Positions 35,461 to 46,261 are shown, numbered from the stretch's first letter. The stretch is DNA of 64,000 bases from Numida meleagris (GCF_002078875.1 NC_034409.1:17439467-17503466), one strand, 5' to 3'. Notes: generated from the sequence alone by a model not told the origin. Translations and numbers: made by a program.

Positions 35461-36535
35461 CTACTCCAGAATGAACAATCCCAGCTTCCTCAGCCGCTCA
35501 TCATAAGGCCTGTGTTCCAGACCCCTCACCAGCTTTGTCGCCCTCCCCTGAACACGCTCCAGGGCCTCAATGTCTTTCCTGCAGTGAGGGGCCCAAAACT
35601 GGACACAGTACTCGAGGTGGGGCCTCACTAGGGCTGAGTACAGAGGGACAATTACTTCCCTACTCCTACTGGCAACACTGTTCCTGATACAAGCCAGGGT
35701 GCCATTGGCCTTCTTGGCCACCTGGGCACACTGCTGGCTCATGCTCAGCCGAGCATCAACTAATACCCCCAGGTCCGTTTCCTCCACACAACTTTCCAGC
35801 CACTCTGCCCCAAGCCTGTAGCGTTGCCTGGGGTTGTTGCGGCCAAAGTGCAGGACCTGGCACTTGGTCTTGTTGAACCTCACCCCACTGGCTTCAGCCC
35901 AGAGATCCAGCCTGTCCAGATCTCTCTGTAGGGCCTCTCTACCCCCAGGCGGATCAACACTTCCTGCCACCTTGGTGTTGTCTGCAAACTTACTGAGGGT
36001 GCTCTCGATGCCCTCATCCAGGTCATCAATAAAGATACTGAAGAGGACAGGCCCCAGCACCGACCCCAGGGGAACACCACTTGTGACCGGTCGCCAGCTG
36101 GATTTAACTCCATTCACCACCACTCTCTGGGCTCGGCCCTCCAGCCAGCTCCTTACCCAGCACAGAGTGTACCTGTCCAAGCCACAGGCTGCCAGTTTCT
36201 CCAGGAGAATACTGCGGGAGACAGTGTCAAAGGCTTTGCTGAAGTCGAGGTAGACCACATCAACAGCCTCTCCCTCATCCACCAGATGGGTCACTTGATC
36301 ATAGAAGGAGATCAGGTTGGTCAAGCAGGGCCTGCCCTTCACAAACCCATGCTGGCTGGGCCCGATTCCCCGCTTGTCCTGCAAATGCTGCATGATCTCC
36401 CTCAGGACAATCTGCTTCATAACCTTCCCTGGCACCGAGGTCAGGCTGACAGGCCTGTAGTTCCCTGGATCCTCCTTCCGACCCTTCTTGTAGATGGGAG
36501 TCACACTGGCAAGTCTCCAGTCTTCTGGGACCTCT
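35461..36535 (-). pseudogene. CR1 ORF2 reverse transcriptase domain
   Basis: This is the longest open frame in the window (347 codons, 36504-35461). It encodes most of a CR1 reverse transcriptase, which would copy CR1 RNA at the nicked target. Visible residues: [19 protein letters not shown] (about 3-21), [11 protein letters not shown] (50-60), motif [14 protein letters not shown] with catalytic Asp 87, motif [12 protein letters not shown] (usual Gln replaced by Leu) and motif C FADNTK at 173-178. The second catalytic Asp is replaced by Asn (codon 35979-35977). The frame ends at TAG 35463-35461 after GLFILE, yet downstream sequence still encodes the usual ORF2 C-terminus in broken form. At about 36537 an [10 protein letters not shown] segment follows directly on NKKLF with a TGA between. 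The intervening part of a normal ORF2 is missing. Confidence 0.85.
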
Positions 36536-36818
36536 CAGAAGAGTTTCTTGTTTCCTTTAATCCCAGCAACCAAGCTTAGTTTGAGCTGGGCCTTTGCCTT
36601 TCTAATTTTCTCCCTGCACATCCTAACAACCTCCTTGTACTCTGAGTTGCCTGTCCCTTCTTCCACAGGAGGTAGATTCTCTTTTTCTCCTGGAGCCTCA
36701 GGAAAAGCTCCCTGTTCATCTACGCCGGTCTCCTTCCCCTCCGGCTCATCTCGCGGCTCAGGGGGACAGCCTGTTCCTGTGCCTTCAGGACTTCCTTCTT
36801 GAGGTGCGACCAGCCTTC
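36536..36818 (-). pseudogene. CR1 ORF2 linker between endonuclease and RT, broken
   Basis: In-frame continuation of the endonuclease after a TAG stop: QEQAVPLSREMSRRGRRPA, then a second TAG at about 36722-36720, then MNRELFLRLQEKKRIYLLWK. A small deletion near 36640 shifts the frame, after which YKEVVRMCREKIRKAKAQL and NKKLF can be read. The Lys/Arg-rich linker is typical of CR1 ORF2. The segment ends at the probable internal deletion junction near 36537. Confidence 0.75.
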
Positions 36819-37631
36819 CTAGACTCCTTTACCCTCCAGGACCGATTCCCAAGGGACCCTCCCTACCAGCCCCCTGAACAATTCAAAGTCTGCCCTCCGA
36901 AAGTCCAAGGTAGCCGTTTTGCTGTCCCCTCTCCTGGTTCCACCAAGAATTGAGAACTCTACCATCTCATGGTCGCTATATCCAAGGCAGCCCCCAACTT
37001 CCACACATCCCACCAGACCTTCCCTGTTTGTAAACAGCAGGTCTAGCAGGGCACCTCCCCTGGTGGGTTCTCTCACCAGCTGCAGAAGGAAGTTATCTTC
37101 CATACACTCTAGAAACCTCCTAGACTGCTTCTTCTGCGCTGTGTTGTATTCCCAGCATATATCAGGGAAGTTGAAGTCCCCCATGAGGACAAGGGCTGGT
37201 GATTGTGCAACTTCAGCCAGCTGTTTATAGAACGCCTCATCTGTCTCTTCATCCTGGTTAGGCGGTCTATAACAGACCCCCACCAGGATGTCTGCCTTGT
37301 CAGCCTTTCCTTTGATCCTAACCCATAGAGATTCAACGTTGTCTTCCCCAGTTGCAAGCTCAATATCAAAACACTCTCTAACATAGAGAGCCACGCCACC
37401 ACTCCTCCTTCCTTGCCTATCCTTTCTGAAGAGCTTGTAGACATCCATCACAGCACTCCAGTCATGGGAACGATCCCACCATGTTTCCGTAATGGCAACT
37501 AAGTCATAGTTTTTCTGCCGCACGAAGGCTTCCAGCGCTTCCTGTTTGTTGCTCATGCTGCAGGCATTGGCATAGACGCACTTCAGTTGAGCCTCTTGCC
37601 TCACCCCTAATCCCGATGCCCGCCTAGGCAC
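36819..37631 (-). pseudogene. CR1 ORF2 apurinic-like endonuclease domain
   Basis: An uninterrupted 270-codon frame encoding the ORF2 N-terminal endonuclease, the enzyme that nicks the target to prime reverse transcription. Family hallmarks are in place: Asn in YANACSMSNK (about 20-29), the metal-binding Glu in AITETWWD (46-53), SLWVRI (101-106), VGVCYRPP (117-124), LMGDFNFPDI (149-158) and the terminal YSDHEM (218-223). The catalytic set looks complete, so this domain is the best preserved part. It ends at TAG 36821-36819, which is probably a mutated sense codon because the frame continues readable beyond it. It begins just downstream of the ORF1 stop. Confidence 0.85.
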
Positions 37632-37672
37632 ACCTCTTGCAGGGCTGGTTTTCTCCCCTTCCCCCTTCCTCT

Positions 37673-38707
37673 CTAGTTTAAAGCCCTCTCTATAAGCCCT
37701 GCCAGCTCCTGGACAAGGATGCGTTTCCCCCTTTGAGACAGGACAGACCCATCAGCAGACCTCAGGCCTGGTGCCGAATAAACCGCCCCACGATCAAAGA
37801 ACCCAAAATTCTTGCGTTTGCACCAGCCTCTCAGCCATGTGTTTATGAGATGGGTTTTCCTGCCCCTTTCAGTGTCCTTCTCTGTCAATAAAGGGATAGA
37901 AGAAAATACCACCTGTACTTCTATTCCCTGAACTAACCGCCCTAGTCCCCTGAAGTCATTTTTGATAAGTTTCAGGCTTCTGTCAGCAGTCTCATCGCTG
38001 CCAGCCTGAACTATTAATAAAGGATAATAATCAGAGGGGTAGATCAAACTGGGGAGTTTTCTAGAGATATCCCTGACCTGAGCCCCAGGGAGGCCGCACA
38101 CCTCCCTGTGGGTAGGGTCAGACCGACATATATTGCCCTCCGTTCCTCTCAGAAGGGAGTTGCCTACGACGATCACCCTTCCATCCTTCCTGGCAGAGGC
38201 AGTCTCAAGGAGTGGAGTTGACCGCCTCACCTTGGGCAACTTTGGCAACCTTGCAGGCAGACCTCCTCCTGCATCCTCACTCACCTCTCTCTCAGGTTCC
38301 AGGGCCTCAAACCTGTTACACAGAGGCACCTGGGGAACCAAGGTAGGCTGGGATGGGGGTTGCCTGCATCACTGAGCTAGGACCTTCTTCCATTCCTCCT
38401 CTTCTCCCAGTTTGTTTCCCTCAGCTCAATCATGGCAGGCAAGAGGATCAGCCACTTGCTGGGGGGTATCACTCTGGTGTCTTTCCTGCAGAGAGTTACA
38501 CCACCAGTCTATCTTCCGCTCACATTCCCTGATGGATCTTAATCTCTCTACCTCCTCCTTGAGCTCCACTACCATGCTGAGCAGCGCATCCACCTGCTCA
38601 CACCTCACACAGGTGGCATCCCTGCCACCCTCCCCCGGCAGCAGCAGGCTCAGGCACTCCCTGCAGTCTGAGACCTGAACTGCTACATCTCTGGGCAGGT
38701 CCTCCAT
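37673..38707 (-). pseudogene. CR1 ORF1 (zinc-binding, coiled coil, esterase)
   Basis: A single frame of about 344 codons interrupted only by two TGA stops (38428-38426 and 38371-38369). Residues 1-93 begin MEDLPRD and hold a Cys cluster (CREC, then CVRCEQ) followed by an acidic/leucine coiled-coil-like stretch (VVELKEEVERLRSI). Residues from about 123 lead into the esterase-like (SGNH hydrolase) domain known in CR1 ORF1: RVIVVGNSLLRGTEG (about 177-191), VQAGSDETA (about 233-241) and DGSVLSQRGKRI (about 319-330). The usual GDSLL is GNSLL here and the usual His before LSQRGK is Val, so the catalytic pattern is damaged. ORF1 proteins normally bind the element's RNA. Confidence 0.85.
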
Positions 38708-39315
38708 CTAGGTCGCCACAGTCTTCTTGAGGTGAGCCTGCTGCCTGGTGGAGACCATGTTTAAACTCACAGTCTCAGAGACCACAAATGTGAGAGCAGG
38801 CCTCCTGACGAAACAGGGACTACACTTACACACCCTGCTCCTCGACCCACCTCTCACACCCACTGCAGTACAGTATGGGCTGTGTGGGCTACGGTCATAC
38901 AATGATTACTCCTCCCTGTTCTCAGAAGACAGCAAACCACCTCACTCACCATGCATGATCTGTGGGCAGGAGCTAGTTCCTACCCTCCTCAAAGCTACTA
39001 ATAGCCTAACGGCCAGAGGTCAAGGTCACAGATAAGATTAAGAGAGAGCAGTGCCAGCTCCACCTCTGCTAGTTCAGCAGCCCACCCACAAGCTGCTAGC
39101 CCCCGCCCCCCGCCCCCACCTGCATGAGCAACGTGCTATTCCTGGCTTCAAAAAGCCCTAAAAAGAGCTTTTTTATGTCCCTTTTCACTTCAGAACCCTT
39201 GCCCAGTGCAGTCTTACCTGCCCTGAGACTGGTCTCCGTAGCAACATCTAACTCTTGGTACTTCACCAGACTGATGCTGACCCATGTTCCTGGCTGGTCA
39301 CTTTTCCCAGGGTTC
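38708..39315 (-). other. CR1 5' region (untranslated/promoter), approximate
   Basis: GC-rich compared with flanking DNA, lying just upstream of ORF1 on the minus strand. It includes a C-rich patch at about 39100-39119. CR1 elements carry an internal promoter in this region, but I cannot map one. The right edge is placed where AT-rich DNA resumes. Confidence 0.55.
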
Positions 39316-40425
39316 TAGATTATTAGTATTTTATTATTATTTATTTATCTCCTATAAAATATTGCCATTTTGTCATAGAGGAGAGTCTGGCTTCAAAATG
39401 AGTAAGTGAACATGTTTAAATCACATCTAGGTAAGGCAGTTAGCTAGTCAAAGCAAACCAAAGCCCAACTAGACTTGTTTATGCAATTAGTTTTAAAAGG
39501 TTAACTAATTTTGGACCTAAGTGAGTGAATGCATCTAGCGTATCTTACGTGCTCTGCTCTCAGTTCACATCAAGGAATAAATTCTGTGACTCTCATTGCC
39601 TGTAGAAATATCGAGATTCCAATACACAGCCTATTTTGTTACCTTGCTACACCATCACAACTCCCTCTTCTGTTAGTTTATTTCTGCAGAAAGCATGGTC
39701 TTACTGTAACATGATGTATAAACTTGGTCAGGTAACTGGCAGATCTAGAAATCTAGATGCATCCCCAGAACTTTTCAGGAACTGGAAGAGTTTAGAGTTG
39801 TCTCAGAGAACTGGATGCCTCTGCCAAAGATAGCAGTCAAATTAAAGATGTATTTGAGCCAGACTAAGGTGCTAGTCACAGTGTTTAGAAAAGTCACACT
39901 AGATAAGAGCTAGTGCTTCACTCCAAGAGACAGTCAATGAACCTAAGACGGTGATTCTACTTTAGGCTTTTTAGTGATCAATAAGGATGATACAGGCAAG
40001 CTGGTTTGTAAAAGAAATGAATGAGAATCCTCTAGGTGTTTCAGTGACTTCTGTTAACTCAAAGTTACAAAAGATGAAAAAAAAAATTGCTTTTGTGTCC
40101 TTAAAAAACAAAGGAAATTAGACTGACAAGACAAATGATCTTAAGAAGATCTCCCAGTATGACTCTGGATAGGATATCATTATACGATAAATAACAATGG
40201 AAGTATTCTTTGGAGGTGGCATATTGAGCTCAAGGAACAAAAAAAGAGAGAGATAGAAGAGCTAGTCCCAGATAATAAGTCTACCAAAGAATGAGTTTCT
40301 CAGGTATCTTAGATGGGATATTAAAAGCTCCAAACTCACATGATACTCAAAAAATAGTAAAGATTTAATACAAAATGCATCTTGAAAAATAGGAAAGCTC
40401 AGAAGTCAAGTGAAAGGAACCCAAA
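39316..40425. other. Non-coding stretch
   Basis: AT-rich, no gene or recognised repeat. Short chance open frames only. Confidence 0.6.
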
Positions 40426-40731
40426 ATCATGGAATTGCAAACTCACATAATGGTTTGAAGTTGAAAGAGACTTCTGGAGGTCATATTTTCCAAACCCACT
40501 TGTCAAACAGTGCCACATAAATCAAATTGCCTAGGACCGTATCCAAATGTCTTTTGAGTATCTCCAAGGAGGGAGACTCTACAACCCCATTCAACAATCT
40601 GTTCCTTTGCTCAGTCAGCCTCACAACAAAAAAGTGGTTCATGAGAAACATCTTATTTTTCAGTTTGTGTTCACTGCCTCTTGACCTGCCCCTAGGCATC
40701 AGTGAAAAAGCCAGGCTCCCAGTGTTACCCA
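40426..40731 (-). mobile_element. Old CR1 LINE, 3' end
   Basis: Minus-strand CR1. Translation on the minus strand gives RGRSRGSEHKLKNKMFLMN, then RLTEQRNRLLNGVVESP and SLEILKRHLDTVLGNLI, the ORF2 C-terminus. The 3' UTR is at 40426-40480 with a degenerate AAATCATGGAATTGCAAA end. It stops abruptly at about 40731. Confidence 0.8.
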
Positions 40732-41184
40732 AGTTTGTACCAGCAGTCACCAAACACAGGTTATTTGCACTGTATTGAAGGTTACAAGGCGAAGGAAAGA
40801 CGTGTGTGACAAGAGCTTGCTCAAGATGCCAAGGAAAGCCATTCTTGCTGGAGCCCTTCTGGGGAAGGTCAGGGATAGAGCCATACACAACATCAGAGCA
40901 ACCACTGAAGCCTGTGTAAATGCCTACCCGTGTAAATGCCTACTACCCATGGGAAGCTCATACACCTTGAGGAAACAAGCAGTTCTCTGGACCCATGACC
41001 CATACAAAACACGAAGACTATCAGAGTAGCTCAGTGTCAGATCCAGGCAGGTAAGTAGGAATAGGGATAATAAAGAACCAGGGCAAGACAGGTGGGAGCC
41101 TCCCTCTACCTGAAGCTAGCCACTGTGCTACTGCAGACAGTTCATCCCTTGGATCCCAATCCTAGCACCTGTTGCAGGAAAATC
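40732..41184. other. Unidentified GC-richer segment
   Basis: This lies between the CR1 break at 40731 and a 22-T run at 41185-41206. It is less AT-rich than its surroundings and contains an 84-codon plus-strand open frame (40775-41029) with no domain I recognise. A 14-bp GTGTAAATGCCTAC motif is directly repeated at about 40915-40945. It could be an unrecognised repeat. Confidence 0.4.
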
Positions 41185-41206
41185 TTTTTTTTTTTTTTTT
41201 TTTTTT
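41185..41206. repeat. Poly-T run (22)
   Basis: Uninterrupted T22. Confidence 0.95.
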
Positions 41207-42734
41207 AAGATATTTTTGGCTTACGGGGCTTTGCCTTCAATGGTGGAAACAATTAGATTTTATTTAATTTGCATATGTTATAGTGAGATCTGTGAGAGAA
41301 CTAGAAAAAGATGGCAAATCATAATTTATTTTGGTTCAATTACTAGACATTGCATTAGCTAATAAATATTACCCCCTCCATTTGAATTTCCTTGATCAAT
41401 ATGCCTCCCATGTATACTATTACTGCAATCCAAAGCCGTTCATAGCAATTTACATTGAGAATATTTTCCAATGTGGTAAGCACTCATTCTTTGTAAGCCA
41501 GTTTCTCCTGGGTTTTGAAATTCTGCCCTGAAGTGCTTGGCTGCAGCTCTTGACATCCTGGGAGAGACAAAGGAAGAATTATTTGCTTTCTCATACATAA
41601 AAATATGCTTATTGGTGATATTTTTCACAGATGTACCATTTTACCTGTCATCTGGATGTTCTTGATTTTATTTTCTGCAGTTGGATTAACAGTATTACTA
41701 ATCCTCTGGTTGACTGATTCATGACACGAGTCAAGAACTAACGTAATTCACAATTCGATGGCATAGACATTGAAGTATGAAGTATATTCATCTTTTATCA
41801 TAAGCTTGCCTACTCAAGAACATTTTCAGATTATTTACTCTCCATATAAAAAAGAGAGGACAGTTAGTAAGACAGGACTTGGTGTTTCTGTCTTTTTCAA
41901 GACTCTTCATTAATTTTTTTTTTTTTATTATTATTATCCCTACAGAAGAAATGAAAAGTAGAAAGTTCCAAAGTCTCCTGAATTGTATTTTGTACAAAGG
42001 AATCTCATTATCTGAGTATCAAAACTTTCTTTTAAAAGTTTGTACTGCAGTCTGCTAACCAGTGCTGAAGGTAAAATATAAAAGATAAATGAAGGTAGAA
42101 TATATAAGATAAATGAAGCAATACTTCTTAATGGTATCAGTGAGAAAAGAAGAAATATGTTCACCTGTGCTCCATATCAATGTAATAAATCACTTAGGTT
42201 TTATCTTCCACCATTTTATACAGTAACATTAAAGAATTGTATACCACACAGACTTAGAAGGCAGGATTCTTTGAGCTGCTTGCTTTCATTCCATCTAGCT
42301 CCCTAAACTGGAACAGATTCTGCTGTTAGGGAGAACTGAAGAAAAAAATACTACAGTGTCTAAGAATAAAACCTACACTAGAAACAATATTTATATTGCT
42401 GTGTATCATTTGATCTTCTTCTAGATGTTGGCCAAAGGGTCTCATTACCTGTGCTCATCATTGACAAAGACATCATATGTAAGTAAGTTTGTGTCAAGTG
42501 CAAATACTTTCACATTCTCAGTAAACTGACAAGCACTAAGGTGTGCTGTGTGAAACAGCAATGCTAATTCATTGTTATATTCATCAATGAAAATATATTA
42601 TTGAATTTCTTATCCATTTTCTCCTTGATCTCTCTAGTATCAGATGTTTTCATTTTTATTTGAGATCTTCTATGAAGAATTTCAAAATACTTCCCACAGC
42701 CTTCTCCTAGAAAATCTAATGAGTTATGGACTAG
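41207..42734. other. AT-rich non-coding stretch
   Basis: No gene. Contains the 24-bp tandem duplication at 42070-42117. Confidence 0.6.
42070..42117. repeat. Tandem duplication, 2 x 24 bp
   Basis: Units 42070-42093 and 42094-42117 match at 22 of 24 positions. Confidence 0.92.
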
Positions 42735-43702
42735 GTAAGTGGTCTTTAAGATTGGTGGGGAAATAGCTAGCAGGTCACACTCAGAGAGTAATGATATAAA
42801 TGGCTCTTTCTAAAGCTAGCAGCCTTTTACAAATGGGGTCCCCCAGAAACCAGTATTAGGCCCTGTTGTAGTCAACATCTTCATAAACGATTTCAACAAT
42901 GGAATAAAATGATGAAATTTGCAGATGACCCCAAATTAAGTAGGGACATGGATAGATACCTCTGAAGAGAGAGCCACTTTGCAGAAAGAACTTGACAGGC
43001 TAGAAGACTGGACTAACAAGAACCACGTGAAGTTCAGTTAAGATAAATGCAAGATTCTGCACCTGGGACACCATAATAGAAGATTTCAGAACAGACTGGC
43101 TAGGGAGTAGCTCTGAAAAAATGGACCTGTTAGATAGTAAGCTCAAAATGAGTGAATGGTGTGCTGCTACAGCAAAGAAAGTCAATGGGATCCTGAGTTG
43201 CATCAGCTAGGGCATCACCAGCAGAGATAAGTGATTATTCTGCTCACTGCTTGTCAGCCTACACATGAAATTTTTTTTTTTTAGTTTTGGCCCCTGCTAT
43301 TCAAAAAGGTGTGGACAGGCTAAAGAAAGTCTAAAGAGGAGCCACTGAGATGATCAAAGGACTAGGAGCCTGGTATATAAGGAAGGCTGAAGGAACTGAG
43401 TTTGTTCCATCTAGAGAAAGCTTAGGGGAGACCTCATCACTATGTTCCAATATTTATGGGCTTGCTACAAAGTAGACAGCTACAAAGAACCACATGGAAA
43501 AGAAAGGAAGTGATGGGTAGAAGTTGCACTGGGGAGATTCTGTTTGGACATAAGAGAAATTTTTATTGTGAGAAAAATCCTCCCAAGGATGTAGTAGATC
43601 CATCAACACCTGAGACCTCGAAGGGTTGCATAGATAATTTAGACAACGTTAAATCAGATAATCTCTGAGATCTCTTTCTACTTAGGCTTTTTTATGACTC
43701 TG
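42735..43702 (+). mobile_element. Old CR1 LINE, longer fragment
   Basis: A plus-strand CR1 remnant of almost 1 kb covering ORF2 from just before reverse transcriptase motif B to the 3' end. Decayed landmarks in order: ATGGGGTCCCCCAGAAACCA (motif B), a TTTGCAGATGACCCCAAATT segment reading FADDPKL (motif C with both Asp kept), CTGCACCTGGGACACCATAA, GAGGAGCCACTGAGATGATC and GAGACCTCATCAC. The 3' UTR ends in AGGCTTTTTTATGACTCTG. Many stops and a T-run (43270-43281) interrupt it. An older subfamily than the 35104 copy. Confidence 0.8.
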
Positions 43703-44436
43703 TGGAAAAGACTTTTTCTCTCCTCTCAGATGCGGATCAGGAAAAAGAATAAAATTCACAGCCATATACTCCTAAATTTTTCTTGGATTATTCAACATCC
43801 ATTATATTGCTAAACTGGAAAAAGAGATGAATGTCAGTGTGGGATATCTTACATGACCTCCTACATGGCAGGGCAGATTCACAATTGGTGTAAGATGGTT
43901 TTGCTCTACCGAACTTAATGAAACACAGACATTTCACCAGCTGAATTCTTATCCCAAACAGCCAGGAGTGAAGGAGGAGAATTTAAGATATGTAAGAAAT
44001 ACAGAAAAAATATGTTTTTCTCTAACCCTTTCTTATCCTTTTTCTCACATTCTCTCTTTGTCAAGGAAGAATTATAAAGTGAAAAGCTGCAACAATTGCA
44101 GTTGGGTATAAAACAGTGAAACTTATGTCATGATTAGTTTCTCTTTTCTTCCTTGTCTACTGACAATTTTCTGTTGGATGCACTTATATGCAATACCTGC
44201 CACACTGATTTTTCACTTCATACACTTTGTTGGGATTTTGTTTGGTTTCATGATGACACTTCTGACAGCAACTTTTTTCTTTCATCTTTTGAGTGTGATT
44301 CTCTACTCCATTTTTTTGCACGAGAAGGACAGCATTGAAGACTATATCTCCTACTGTCCATTGAGGCAGAAACCTGGCTAATGAGTATGCACAGGTAGAA
44401 TCTAGAGAGGCTTTGCTAGGTTTACTGAGAGTGGCT
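43703..44436. other. Non-coding stretch
   Basis: T-rich in part. Two overlapping open frames at 44130-44381 read as hydrophobic strings but show no domain and are attributed to T-richness. Confidence 0.6.
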
Positions 44437-44948
44437 CACAACATCAGAAGTGGATGTTGGTGGTATGGCAGTGGAGGTTGAACTTTCCTATAAATATATT
44501 TTAATTTGTTGCTGTGAGACAGATGGCAGCAGAGGGGCTGTCTGAAAAGTGGCATCTGACATGGAAGTGCATATGAAGCAGAATTATGACAATGAATTTA
44601 CCTATGTGGAAAAAAATAATACCTATTGACATTCATCAACACTTCCTGAACATTTACAGAGACCAAACAGTGGCTGTTAGCACAGTGAGGTGGTGGATGG
44701 TATGTTTCAACAGTGGTGACAGATGTGAAACACAAGCCATGTTCCAGACAGCCATACACAGCTGTTGCATATTTTTTTATGAGCACAGCATGAAGGCTCT
44801 TGTTCAATGCTAGCGAAAATGCATAGCTATGTTGAGAAAGAGTGTTTTGTAGCTGAGAATTTATCAAATAGGGTTTTTGTGCTCTTTGTACTCTACCTGT
44901 TGTAGTTTCCATGGAAACAAATAGGAGGAAATAGTTTTAGAGTGACCT
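44437..44948 (+). mobile_element. Non-autonomous mariner (Galluhop-like), copy 2
   Basis: Same element as 7097-7658, plus strand. The left terminal repeat is lost (alignment starts at ACATCAGAAGTGGATGT). The right end keeps ATAGGAGGAAATAGTTTTAGAG, a decayed terminal repeat. The inside encodes PIDIHQHFLNIYRDQTVAVS, then TVRWWMVCFNSGD of the mariner DNA-binding domain. It then jumps to the C-terminal YVEKECFVAENLS-like remnant, the same internal deletion as copies 1 and 3. Confidence 0.8.
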
Positions 44949-45044
44949 ACATGTATGTTTATTGTAGAAATTTTGTGCTCTTGTTTTTTAATTAATCTAA
45001 AGTAAATGCCTATTAAGATTTTTATAAAAATCATTGTAGCAATC

Positions 45045-45340
45045 AGAAGGACCAACACGATGGAAAATGATGGAAAAGGAGTTAAAAAAGAGGTGGAAGG
45101 ACCAACACAATAGCAAGGAGCTACAAAGGAAGGGAAGCAGATCGGTCATCCATATGAGAAGATTCTGGGTTTACAGGGAAAGGCTTCCACCAAGGAGAGA
45201 TCCCCAGAAAGAAATCCTTCCTCAGTGGCAGTCAGCCCTTAAATGAGGCCTAAGAGGGGTGGAGCCAGGCTGTGCTCCCAAGGTTGACTGGGTCTTTCCT
45301 CCAGGTGCTCAATCAGTGGTTCAGGCTGTGACTCAGTAGT
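45045..45340. other. Unidentified GC-richer island, possibly a repeat
   Basis: A 300-bp island with GC content clearly above its flanks, just right of the mariner copy. The motif GAAGGACCAACAC occurs twice (about 45047-45059 and 45088-45100). The stretch 45190-45330 (with GAGGCCTAAGAGGGGTGGAG and CAGGCTGTGCTCCCAAGG) looks like an avian LTR fragment to me, but I cannot name the family or find its ends. Confidence 0.4.
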
Positions 45341-46261
45341 TCCCATACAATCATCTTACTGCTATAGGTGACTGGAAAACTAAATAGCTTCCTTGCTGTG
45401 AATTCAATATGTCTTCTTCATATCTAAGTTATTTTGGTATCATTTGAAAAGTCATTTGAATATATTTCATAGTAAAGGATGTTGCATTTACGTTCATAGT
45501 TTACAATACAATACAATAGATTACATACGATATGGTAGATTGTATTGAAGTTACCTATTTCTTAGGAGCAACATCAGAAGTATGAATTACTGAAGAGAAG
45601 CAGAAATGCAAGCAACACTTTTTGTGTATTTCTGTAGTGTTCAGATAAATATTGGTTGTATATGTGTTCCTGATATATCTGACAAAACATCCCTCTTTCT
45701 GACAACATTTTATCTTTAAACAATGACTACAAAGTGTTCCCAAAAATGATGATCCATTTATTATTACAAGAGCATTTATGCCATATGATACTTTTACATT
45801 CATTGTGTGGTGTGAAAGAAAAGCTTTCTTCCTTTATTTGTAACTTGAATAATTTTATTTACGTTCCTGGTTATATCTCCTTTTGACAACATGTTTTCCA
45901 GTTACCTTTTGTAACTTCAGTGGAAATAAAATTCTGCAAGATATGTTGCATGCTCCGAGCTAATATAATAAAAGCAATTTGTATCATTTTGTCATGTCTT
46001 GCTATGCATTTTTTTCTTTTCTTTTAAATAAATTAAAAAGAAATACTCTGAGAGTAATAATTTTGATTGTACAAAGAGCATCTTAGATAATCTCCCCAGC
46101 AGAAAAAAAACTAACTGTGCTGTATCTACTGCCAGACTTACTAATGGTTTACATCAATGTTCTAAACTTGCAGTATGGAAAAACATTAATAGGCTTCAGT
46201 CAAATGCCTCGTACTGTCTTCAACTGTTAAACTCATCTTATGTGATATATGTGACAAGATT
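45341..46261. other. Non-coding stretch
   Basis: AT-rich. A short (ACAAT)3 run lies at about 45505-45520. No gene or transposon seen. Confidence 0.6.

Larger units (their letters stand above)
35104..39315 (-). mobile_element. Near-full-length CR1 LINE
   Basis: A minus-strand CR1 of about 4.2 kb (a full CR1 is about 4.5 kb). In transcriptional order it has a GC-rich 5' region (about 39315-38708), ORF1 (38707-37673), ORF2 endonuclease (37631-36819), a linker, the ORF2 reverse transcriptase (from about 36535 to 35461), a C-terminal remnant and the 3' UTR ending at 35104. The 5' boundary is set by the drop in GC and is uncertain by perhaps 100 bp. It shares its subfamily with the copy at 3066-4300. 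ORF1 has two in-frame stops. ORF2 has stops, a frameshift and an apparent internal deletion. It cannot move on its own. Confidence 0.92.

Noticed and set aside
35335..36253. Plus-strand open frames across the CR1
   Set aside because: They are reverse-strand shadows of the minus-strand CR1 ORF2 coding sequence. The RT motifs are on the minus strand.
44130..44381. 83-codon hydrophobic protein
   Set aside because: Its Phe/Leu-rich composition comes from T-rich DNA. No domain, and an overlapping frame reads equally well. It is probably chance.
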